Shown: positions 1 through 6,273 of the stretch, one piece after another
How the letters are laid out: each line of letters begins with the position of its first letter
How positions within the stretch are numbered: position 1 is the stretch's first letter
Assembly: GCA_017421145.1 (NCBI GenBank)
Contig: JAFOTA010000073.1
Location: 1-10,759, forward strand
Direction of reading: 5' to 3'
DNA length: 10,759 nt
DNA from: Treponema sp.
Lineage (GTDB): Bacteria; Spirochaetota; Spirochaetia; Treponematales; Treponemataceae
Notes under the pieces: generated by a model
The model's database searches: none
The model's input: only the letters and a program-made list of their open reading frames with translations
What the model was told of the DNA's origin: nothing
Position numbers and translations under genes: made by a program

Positions 1-405
1 AAGGTCTTCGATTTTATTTCCGGCAGTGCAGAGGATAAGGGCTTTGTCCAAAACTTTCATGGTCTTGTTTCCGTATGCAAAGCCATATGTCCACACGCGG
101 TCAAACCATCCTACCAGTTTTGCAGGCGCTTCCGTCCAGAAAACCGGGTAGATAAAAACAATCGCATCGGAGGAATTTACTTTTGTCTGCTCGGAAAGAA
201 CGTCATCTTCAAGTTTCGGTTCTGTCGTATAATTTGAGTCACGGAGATATTCTTTTTCTGACATGTCGGTTTTGAAATTCATTTTATACAAATCAGAAAG
301 GACATATTCATTGCCGGAGTCTACGATGCCTTTTATAAAAGCGTCACGGACATTGCGCGTAAAAGAATCTTCCGACGGATGGCAATATACAATAAAAACC
401 TTCAT
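1..405 (-). CDS. Flavodoxin-fold NAD(P)H oxidoreductase (quinone reductase family), C-terminus outside window
   Basis: This reading frame starts at an ATG at 405 and stays open to the window edge, giving 135 residues without a stop. The protein begins MKVFIVYCHPSEDSFTRNV, the N-terminal strand and phosphate-binding loop of the Flavodoxin_2 (NQO/MdaB/KefF-like) fold. The segment near residues 80-105 reads AIVFIYPVFWTEAPAKLVGW then FDRVWTYGFAY, the family's typical flavin and active-site region. Such proteins bind FMN or FAD in the cytoplasm and transfer two electrons from NAD(P)H to quinones or other acceptors. The full family length is about 175-200 residues, so roughly a quarter is missing. 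A GGGGAG Shine-Dalgarno lies seven bases before the ATG. The gene begins 18 bases after the proC stop on the same strand, so the two are probably co-transcribed. The substrate cannot be told. I am confident of the family, not of the specific enzyme. Confidence 0.88.
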   Translation of the reverse strand, partial: MKVFIVYCHPSEDSFTRNVRDAFIKGIVDSGNEYVLSDLYKMNFKTDMSEKEYLRDSNYTTEPKLEDDVLSEQTKVNSSDAIVFIYPVFWTEAPAKLVGWFDRVWTYGFAYGNKTMKVLDKALILCTAGNKIEDL

Positions 406-423
406 TATAAAACTCCCCGTCCG

Positions 424-1230
424 CTAAAAGTTTTTTTCAGCATTCACCGCAACCTGACGGCGTTTTTCCAAAGTTTTTTCAAACATCTTGTCGGCAGCCT
501 GAGGGAACATTTCATAAATGACTTTCGCTCCTTCTTCCGTTATGCCGCCTTTTGTAGCAACCCTTCCTACGACTTCATCAAAGCTCATGTTTTTCTGAAT
601 CATCAGGTCTCCGGTCGCGCTCATCGTGTTCAAGACCATTTTTTTAATCTGCGCTTCCGGTAGCGTAGTGTGATTTTTTGCAGATTGGCAGATTACGTCA
701 AAAATAGAAGCGATGAATCCAGGCATGCAGCTCACAAGTTCGGATCCCATTCCCATTTCGTTTTCGGGAAGCTCAATTACGTTTCCCATGCTTTCCAAAA
801 TCATGGTCAGATTTTTTTTGTCACATTCACCGGCAAAACGGTTGTAGCATACGAGAGTCTGAGAGCGGTTTATTTCTGCCGTCACGCTAGGAATGACTTT
901 TGCAATTTTTCTGCATGCGATTTTTTCAATTGCAGAAAAGGACACGTTTCCATTCAATGAAACAAGGAGCGCATTTTCTTTTAAAGAATGAACAATTTCC
1001 TCAACGACGCTTTTTATATCGACCGGCCTTGTGCATACAAAAACGATGTCGCATAAAGACGCAAGCTCCCGGTTGTCATTGCAGACAGAAATTCCTTCAC
1101 CCACGGACAAAAGCTTTTCTTTGCTGCGGTTCGTGACGTAAATTCCATTGATTTTATTTCCGCACAAAACGGTGAATTTTTCCGCCATCATTTTTCCCAT
1201 GCTTCCGAATCCGATGATTCCAACGTTCAT
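424..1230 (-). CDS. proC: Pyrroline-5-carboxylate reductase (ProC/ComER-like)
   Basis: ProC reduces 1-pyrroline-5-carboxylate to L-proline with NAD(P)H, the last step of proline synthesis in the cytoplasm. The 268-residue protein has the usual family length. Residues 1-12 (MNVGIIGFGSMG) are the Rossmann dinucleotide loop. VFVCTRPVDI is the family's strand-loop where most members read VKPQ. The second half is the all-helical dimerisation domain, whose signature appears as VATKGGITEEG near residues 224-234. Canonical ProC has SPGGTTIAGL there, so this is a divergent member and resembles ComER-type homologues; the proline role is likely but not certain. The start is supported by an AGGGGA Shine-Dalgarno eight bases upstream. 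A promoter-like pair lies at 1261-1290, and the gene is followed at 18 bases by the flavodoxin-fold reductase, suggesting a two-gene operon. Confidence 0.85.
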   Translation of the reverse strand: MNVGIIGFGSMGKMMAEKFTVLCGNKINGIYVTNRSKEKLLSVGEGISVCNDNRELASLCDIVFVCTRPVDIKSVVEEIVHSLKENALLVSLNGNVSFSAIEKIACRKIAKVIPSVTAEINRSQTLVCYNRFAGECDKKNLTMILESMGNVIELPENEMGMGSELVSCMPGFIASIFDVICQSAKNHTTLPEAQIKKMVLNTMSATGDLMIQKNMSFDEVVGRVATKGGITEEGAKVIYEMFPQAADKMFEKTLEKRRQVAVNAEKNF

Positions 1231-1260
1231 TTTGATTCCCCTTTTTTCATGTTTATAAAT

Positions 1261-1290
1261 AGGATAGCACTAAAGGCGATAAAATAACAA
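1261..1290 (-). promoter_or_regulatory. Probable sigma-70 promoter for proC
   Basis: On the minus strand TTGTTA (1290-1285) and TATCCT (1266-1261) are separated by 18 bases, a plausible -35/-10 pair about 30 bases before the proC start. TTTATA just downstream is an alternative -10. It lies between the gltB terminator and proC, where a promoter would be needed. Confidence 0.5.
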
Positions 1291-1303
1291 CCCGGATGCA
1301 CAG

Positions 1304-1340
1304 AAATAAAAAAGACGGAGGAAGTTTTGTTTCCCCCGCC
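1304..1340 (-). terminator. Rho-independent terminator of gltB
   Basis: Read on the minus strand, GGCGGGGGAA (1340-1331) pairs with TTCCTCCGTC (1323-1314) in a 10-bp stem with two G-U pairs and a 7-base loop, followed directly by TTTTTTATTT. It begins 28 bases after the gltB stop codon. The opposite strand lacks a T-tract after the stem, so it acts in the gltB direction. Confidence 0.88.
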
Positions 1341-1368
1341 TTAGGATTTGATAAACTCTTTTCAAGCT

Positions 1369-4300
1369 TTATTTTTTCATGCTTTCAAAAGCGCACATGA
1401 CCGCATCATCATGGCTTTTGCCTGATTTTTCTGCCGCAAAGATTTCCGTCATCATGTTAAGATAATCGTTCGGGATGATTTTTTTGAATTTCGGAACATA
1501 GCTTTCAAAGTCAGAAAGGATTTTCTTTCCTTTTTCGGATCCTGTTTCCTCCACATGCTTTTCGACAAGCGCACGGAGATTTTCTACATCGCTTTTTCCG
1601 TCAAGTACAGTGACTTCATCATCCAGGTCGTACATTTTCACAAGCTCGCGGTTAAGGCGTTTGTAAAGATCATGGTTTTCGTCCAGAACATATGCGATGC
1701 CGCCGCTCATTCCAGCCGCAAGGTTTCTTCCGGTACGTCCCAAGATAACGGCAGTTCCACCGGTCATGTATTCAAGGCCGTGATCACCGCATCCTTCGAC
1801 TACGGCAACAGCACCTGAATTCCTTACGCAGAAACGTTCACCGGCAACACCGTTGATGAATGCGCTTCCGCTTGTTGCACCGAAGAGAGCGACGTTTCCG
1901 ACGATTATGTTTTCTTCTGCATTTCCTTCAAAGCCGGCCGCTTTTTTGATGACGAGCTTTCCTCCGCTCAATCCCTTTCCGAGATAGTCGTTCGCATCTC
2001 CGGTAAGTGAAAGCGTTAGTCCCTTTGGAATGAATGCACCGAAACTTTGTCCTGCGCCGCCTTCAAAATGAATCTTGTAGCTGTCTTCTGAAAGCGACGT
2101 ACCGAATTTTTTCTGGATTTCGCTTCCAAGTATGGTTCCTGCCGTTCTGTCAGTTGAGCAGATTGAAAGCTTTGGATTGAAGCCGGATGATTTTTCAGAA
2201 GCAGATTTTTCGAACAAAGGAAGAAGCTCTTTCATATCAAGAGTTTTTTCAAGTCCGAAATCGAACCAGTCTTTTTCGCCGAGAATCTTTCCGCTTTCGG
2301 TTTTTGCGCTTGCGATGATTCTTGAAAGGTCAACGAGTCCGGCTCTCTTGAATCCCTGCTTTTCTTTTATCTTAAGCAAATCGACGCGTCCGCACATTTC
2401 ATCGATGGTACGTACACCGAGCTTTGCCATGTATTCACGGAGTTCCTGTGCGATAAAGCGCATGAAATTTTCGACATATTCCGGTTTTCCTGCAAAACGT
2501 GCGCGGAGTTTTTCATTCTGCGTCGCAACACCGAAGGGACATGTATCGCTCTGGCATACCCTCATCATGCGGCATCCCATGGTTACGAGAGGAGCGGTTG
2601 CAAATCCGAATTCTTCGGCACCAAGAAGGCATGCTATGGCAACGTCACGTCCGCTCATAAGCTTTCCGTCTGTTTCGATTACGACACGGTTTCTGAGATC
2701 ATTCTGGATCAATGTCTGATGAGCTTCCGCAAGCCCAAGTTCCCATGGAAGACCGGCATTGTGGATGGAAGATATTGGAGCAGCACCTGTTCCGCCGTCA
2801 TGTCCTGAAATCAATATGACCTGGGCACCCGCTTTTGCAACGCCTGCAGCAATCGTTCCGACTCCCGCTTCGCTTACAAGCTTGACGCTGATTCTTGCAC
2901 TGCGGTTTGCATTTTTCAAATCGTAAATGAGCTGTGCCAAATCTTCTATAGAATAGATGTCATGATGCGGCGGCGGAGAAATCAATGCGACACCCGGAGT
3001 TGCATAGCGTGTCTTTGCAATCCACGGATAGACTTTTCCGCCCGGAAGATGTCCGCCTTCACCCGGTTTTGCTCCCTGCGCCATTTTTATCTGAATCTCA
3101 CGTGCAGAAAGAAGATATTCTTCGGTGACTCCGAAACGCCCTGATGCAACCTGCTTGATCGCTGAATTGAATTTAGTTCCGAGCCTCTCTGGTTTTTCAC
3201 CGCCTTCACCGGAGTTTGATTTTCCATGCAGATTGTTCATCGCCTCTGCCATGCATTTGTGGGCTTCTTCAGAAATTGAACCGTAGCTCATGGCACCTGT
3301 CTTGAAACGCTGGACGATCCGATCTACGCTTTCAACTTCATCAAGCGGGATTTCTTTTGCCTTGTCAAAATCAAAGCCGATCATTGCGCGGAGCGTGTGC
3401 GGATGCTCGTCTGAGTCAACGAGTGCCGTATATTCCTTGAAACGTGCATAATCTCCGTTGCGGGTTGCTTCCTGAAGTGCAACGATTGTCTCAGGATTGT
3501 ACAAGTGGTCTTCTGCATTCGGACCGCGCCTCATTTTGTGATAGCCGACTGAATCAAGATGGGTGTTCACTGAAAGACCGTTCGGATTCCATGCCTGGTT
3601 GTGATGGTAGATTATGTCCTCTTCGATTTCCTTAAGCCCGATTCCACCTACGCGGCTCACTGTGTTCGTAAAATATTTTTCTATTACGTCCTGTGAGATT
3701 CCGACGGCTTCAAAAATCTGCGCTGACTGATATGACTGGACCGCACTGATTCCCATTTTTGCGGCAATCTTTACTATGCCGTTGATAATGCCCTTGTTGT
3801 AGTCGTCGATTGCAGTGTGATAGTCTTTGTCCAAAAGCTTCTGGTCTATCGTTTCAGAAATGGCTTCATGAGCAAGATATGGGTTTATTGCGCGCGCTCC
3901 ATAGCCAAGGCACATTGCAGCCTGATGTACGTTGCGGACTTCTGCCGTTTCAAGAATCATGGAAACTTTCGTGCGTTTTTTCGTGCGGACAAGATACTGC
4001 TCAACTGCTGAAACTGCAAGCAATGAAGGAATGGCAGCATGCGTTTCATCCACGCCGCGGTCGGAAAGGACGATGATGTTGTATCCTTCGCCGTATGCGG
4101 AATCGATCTGCGCAAAAAGATTTTCGAGCGCCTTTTCAAGAACCGATTCTTTCGGGGGCGTTGCGGGGGTGTCCCCCGCAGAGAGGGTAGCGGCCGACGG
4201 AGTGGACGCGCAGGGGGAGACTTCCCCCTCATCATTTTCCAGCTTGAGCTTTCCGTTTTCAATTTTGAGAAGGAGCGAAAGCGTTTTTGTGCGGAGTCCC

Positions 4301-5961
4301 GGCTGGTTAAGCGCCTTGATTTTTATCATGTCAACGCCGGTAAGAATCGGGTTGTTTATTTCAAGGACATGGCAGTTCTTTCCTTTTGTGTTGAGTATGT
4401 CACCGTCAGTACCAACATAAACGGTCGTGTCAGTGACGATTTTTTCGCGGAGTGAATCGATCGGAGGATTCGTGACCTGAGCAAAGAGCTGCTTGAAATA
4501 TTCAAAAAGGCTCGGGTGCTTGTCGCTCATACATGCAAGCGGAGTGTCGACTCCCATTGAACCGATCGGCTCAACACCTGTGCGTGCCATGGGAAGAACC
4601 ATTTCATTCACGTCTTCGTAGTTCCATCCGAATGCGCGGTAAAGTCTGTTGCGCTCTTCCAATGTGGAAACCGGGATTTTTTTGTTCGGGATTTTGAGGC
4701 TTGAAAGAGGAACGATATTCTGGCTGAGCCATTCGCCGTAAGGATGTTCACCGGCAAATGCATTTTTGATTTCTTTATCTGATATGAGCCTTTTCTGCAC
4801 TGTGTCTACAAGAAGCATGCGTCCCGGCATGAGGCGGCTTTTTTCCACAATCTGATTTTCCGGGATATCAAGCACGCCGACTTCACTTGAAAGGATGAGC
4901 ATGTTGTCTTTTGTGATGTAATAGCGGCTTGGTCTGAGTCCGTTGCGGTCAAGGGTTGCTCCAAGAACGTCTCCGTCGCTGAACAAGATTGCTGCAGGTC
5001 CGTCCCAAGGTTCCATCATGGTCGCCCAATAATGGTAGAAATCGCGCTTTTGTTCTGTAAGCGAGTCGTCATGCTTCCAAGGCTCCGGGATACATACCAT
5101 GACTGCAAGAGGCAGAGGGAGTCCGTTCATCACAAAATATTCGAGGGTGTTGTCGAGCATTGCAGAGTCGCTTCCGCTTGTATCTACTTCACCGTTACGT
5201 GCTATCATGCGGTCAACGTTTCCGCGGATCGTATTGATTTCGCCGTTGTGTGCGATGAATCTGTTCGGGTGTGCGCGCTGCCAGCTTGGGTTTGTGTTCG
5301 TTGAAAAGCGTGAGTGGACGATTCCGAGCGAAGATTCATAATCCTGTGACTGGAGGTCGGAATAAAAAGTGCGAAGCTCATGGACGAGGAACATTCCTTT
5401 GTAGACTATTGTACGTGATGAAAGTGAGCAGACGTATGTTTTTCCTGATTCTTTTTCAAATGCAAGTCGTGCGGCATAAAGCTGCTTGTCGAATTCAAGT
5501 CCTTTTTCACATTTTTCAGGACGGGAAATGAATCCCTGCCAGATTGACGGCATACAGTCGCGGGCTTTTTTACCGAGGACGGCCGCATTTACGGGAACGG
5601 ATCTCCAGCCAAGGAATTTCAGTCCCTGGTTTTTACAGACGGCTTCGAAGCGTGATTTTTCGCTTTCACATGCGGCGCTTTCACCGGGAAAGAAAAACTG
5701 TCCGATTCCATAATCGCGTTCACCGAGATTTTCAACCAGACCGGCGGCAGCCTTTTTGAAAAATCCATGCGAAATCTGCAGAAGTATTCCGACACCATCG
5801 CCGGTTTTTCCTGAAGCATCCTTTCCTGCACGATGTTCCAATTTCTCTACGATAGACAGGGCATTTTCCACAACACGGTGGCTTTTGATTCCGTCAATGC
5901 TTACAACCGCTCCGATTCCACAGTTGTCATGTTCAAAAGATGGTTCGTAAAGTGTCTTCAT
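1369..5961 (-). CDS. gltB: Glutamate synthase (NADPH) large subunit
   Basis: GltB is the catalytic alpha subunit of NADPH-GOGAT. It hydrolyses glutamine, channels ammonia to 2-oxoglutarate on FMN, and yields glutamate using electrons from GltD. The start at 5961 gives 1530 residues, the family's normal size. It has AGGAG five bases upstream and begins MKTLYEPSFEHDNCGIGAVV; Cys14 is the expected glutaminase nucleophile, exposed when the 13-residue propeptide is removed. The in-frame upstream ATG at 6012 lies in a hairpin loop without a ribosome site and was not used. Order of domains: class-II amidotransferase (about 14-420, with RFIAHNGEINTIRGN), central domain, FMN/2-oxoglutarate barrel (about 880-1200, with GKSNSGEGGEKPERLG), [3Fe-4S] cysteines C1130, C1136 and C1141, and the glycine-rich beta-helix (about 1290-1480). 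Residues 567-603 look like an insertion (listed separately). The gene is divergent from gltD and ends in a clear terminator. Confidence 0.97.
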   Translation of the reverse strand: MKTLYEPSFEHDNCGIGAVVSIDGIKSHRVVENALSIVEKLEHRAGKDASGKTGDGVGILLQISHGFFKKAAAGLVENLGERDYGIGQFFFPGESAACESEKSRFEAVCKNQGLKFLGWRSVPVNAAVLGKKARDCMPSIWQGFISRPEKCEKGLEFDKQLYAARLAFEKESGKTYVCSLSSRTIVYKGMFLVHELRTFYSDLQSQDYESSLGIVHSRFSTNTNPSWQRAHPNRFIAHNGEINTIRGNVDRMIARNGEVDTSGSDSAMLDNTLEYFVMNGLPLPLAVMVCIPEPWKHDDSLTEQKRDFYHYWATMMEPWDGPAAILFSDGDVLGATLDRNGLRPSRYYITKDNMLILSSEVGVLDIPENQIVEKSRLMPGRMLLVDTVQKRLISDKEIKNAFAGEHPYGEWLSQNIVPLSSLKIPNKKIPVSTLEERNRLYRAFGWNYEDVNEMVLPMARTGVEPIGSMGVDTPLACMSDKHPSLFEYFKQLFAQVTNPPIDSLREKIVTDTTVYVGTDGDILNTKGKNCHVLEINNPILTGVDMIKIKALNQPGLRTKTLSLLLKIENGKLKLENDEGEVSPCASTPSAATLSAGDTPATPPKESVLEKALENLFAQIDSAYGEGYNIIVLSDRGVDETHAAIPSLLAVSAVEQYLVRTKKRTKVSMILETAEVRNVHQAAMCLGYGARAINPYLAHEAISETIDQKLLDKDYHTAIDDYNKGIINGIVKIAAKMGISAVQSYQSAQIFEAVGISQDVIEKYFTNTVSRVGGIGLKEIEEDIIYHHNQAWNPNGLSVNTHLDSVGYHKMRRGPNAEDHLYNPETIVALQEATRNGDYARFKEYTALVDSDEHPHTLRAMIGFDFDKAKEIPLDEVESVDRIVQRFKTGAMSYGSISEEAHKCMAEAMNNLHGKSNSGEGGEKPERLGTKFNSAIKQVASGRFGVTEEYLLSAREIQIKMAQGAKPGEGGHLPGGKVYPWIAKTRYATPGVALISPPPHHDIYSIEDLAQLIYDLKNANRSARISVKLVSEAGVGTIAAGVAKAGAQVILISGHDGGTGAAPISSIHNAGLPWELGLAEAHQTLIQNDLRNRVVIETDGKLMSGRDVAIACLLGAEEFGFATAPLVTMGCRMMRVCQSDTCPFGVATQNEKLRARFAGKPEYVENFMRFIAQELREYMAKLGVRTIDEMCGRVDLLKIKEKQGFKRAGLVDLSRIIASAKTESGKILGEKDWFDFGLEKTLDMKELLPLFEKSASEKSSGFNPKLSICSTDRTAGTILGSEIQKKFGTSLSEDSYKIHFEGGAGQSFGAFIPKGLTLSLTGDANDYLGKGLSGGKLVIKKAAGFEGNAEENIIVGNVALFGATSGSAFINGVAGERFCVRNSGAVAVVEGCGDHGLEYMTGGTAVILGRTGRNLAAGMSGGIAYVLDENHDLYKRLNRELVKMYDLDDEVTVLDGKSDVENLRALVEKHVEETGSEKGKKILSDFESYVPKFKKIIPNDYLNMMTEIFAAEKSGKSHDDAVMCAFESMKK
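4153..4263 (-). repeat. Palindrome-rich in-frame insertion inside gltB (candidate repeat element)
   Basis: This stretch encodes GltB residues 567-603, starting IENGKLKLEN and ending GDTPATPP. From memory of GltB/GltA proteins, the C-terminal part of the amidotransferase-central linker passes almost directly into the helix seen here as SVLEKALENLFAQ, so about 37 residues appear extra. They are low complexity, rich in S, T, A, P and E. The DNA is more GC-rich than the flanks and holds two small perfect palindromes: GCGGGGG-TGT-CCCCCGC at 4163-4179 and AGGGGGA-GACT-TCCCCCT at 4212-4229. The frame is kept and contains no stop. This is the pattern of a palindromic element that inserts into coding regions, as Rickettsia palindromic elements do. 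The exact boundaries are uncertain. Confidence 0.6.
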
Positions 5962-5981
5962 GAAATCTCCTATTGCGCGAC

Positions 5982-6037
5982 AAAAAAAAGGCCGTAGACA
6001 AATTCTTTTCATTTAAAAAAGAGTTTGCCTACGACCT
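5982..6037 (-). terminator. Terminator-like hairpin in the gltB leader (putative attenuator)
   Basis: On the minus strand, 6037-6017 pairs with 6009-5989: 21 positions with only one mismatch (C opposite A) and two G-U pairs, closing a 7-base loop (TTAAATG). It is followed at once by eight Ts (5989-5982). It sits about 14 bases after the predicted transcription start and ends about ten bases before the AGGAG of gltB. Nothing upstream needs terminating, because the only promoter on this strand is that of gltB and gltD is divergent. It is therefore probably a leader attenuator or a 5' stabilising stem-loop. No leader peptide with a ribosome site is visible. Confidence 0.8.
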
Positions 6038-6058
6038 CTTTGCCGTTGACTGGGAATC

Positions 6059-6087
6059 ATTATATGAATTTGGTTTGTTGGTGTCAA
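6059..6087 (-). promoter_or_regulatory. Consensus sigma-70 promoter of gltB
   Basis: Minus strand TTGACA (6087-6082), a 17-base spacer, and TATAAT (6064-6059): a perfect match to both hexamers and the optimal spacing. Transcription would start near A6051, about 90 bases before the gltB ATG. A promoter this strong usually needs repression or attenuation, which fits the hairpin directly downstream. Confidence 0.9.
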
Positions 6088-6106
6088 GGGAAATGATTTT
6101 TATGCT

Positions 6107-6157
6107 CAGGGCTTCGGCATGAAATCTATTGATAAATGCAACACATGAGCGGGTCCC
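6107..6157. repeat. Solo copy of a dispersed repeat between the gltB and gltD promoters
   Basis: 6110-6157 matches 10476-10523 at 46 of 48 positions in the same orientation; the differences are G/A at 6116 and A/C at 6141. The first 16 bases (6107-6122, CAGGGCTTCGGCATGA) also match perfectly, inverted, at 10620-10635. It fills most of the space between the two divergent -35 boxes, ending 15 bases before the gltD -35. The minus strand has an open frame reading GTRSCVAFINRFHAEA, which recurs in the second copy, but I see no ribosome site and treat it as a by-product of the repeat. Confidence 0.85.
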
Positions 6158-6172
6158 TGACATATAAGGCTG

Positions 6173-6200
6173 TTGACATTTTTTTATAAAAGAGAATAAT
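6173..6200 (+). promoter_or_regulatory. Sigma-70 promoter of gltD
   Basis: TTGACA (6173-6178) and AATAAT (6195-6200), five of six matches to the -10, are 16 bases apart. The start site would fall near A6207, about 67 bases before the gltD ATG. The spacer is an A/T-rich run. The promoter is back to back with that of gltB, with the -35 boxes about 85 bases apart. Confidence 0.8.
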
Positions 6201-6216
6201 AAAGCTACAAAATGCG

Positions 6217-6257
6217 AGGACGCTTCGGAACCGAAATTCCGTTGCGTCTTTTTTTTT
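6217..6257 (+). terminator. Terminator-like hairpin in the gltD leader (putative attenuator)
   Basis: GACGC-TT-CGGAA (6219-6230) pairs with TTCCG-TT-GCGTC (6237-6248): two 5-bp stems around a symmetric TT/TT internal loop, with hexaloop CCGAAA and nine Ts after it (6249-6257). A further A-U and G-U pair may extend it to 6217. It starts about ten bases after the predicted transcription start and ends just before GAGGTG, the gltD ribosome site. It can only act on the gltD transcript, as no other gene is transcribed into it. Confidence 0.75.
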
Positions 6258-6273
6258 AAACTGAGGTGCAAAA

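Noticed and set aside
3932..4455. Long open frames on the plus strand opposite gltB, up to 162 codons
   Set aside because: They overlap a certain coding gene on the other strand, have no ribosome sites, and their composition follows from gltB codon use.
5962..6012. A 17-residue N-terminal extension of GltB from the ATG at 6012
   Set aside because: That ATG lies in the loop of the leader hairpin with no ribosome site, while the ATG at 5961 has AGGAG at ideal distance and gives the expected short propeptide before Cys14.
6029..6271. An 80-codon minus-strand frame covering the repeat (containing GTRSCVAFINRFHAEA)
   Set aside because: It runs through the gltD leader and both promoters and has no ribosome site; the peptide recurs only because the DNA repeat recurs at 10476-10523.
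6207..6273. A known riboswitch (for example a glutamine or 2-oxoglutarate type) in the gltD or gltB leader
   Set aside because: The leaders hold only one hairpin with about 10-14 bases before it; there is no room for a separate ligand-binding domain and I see no known conserved motif.
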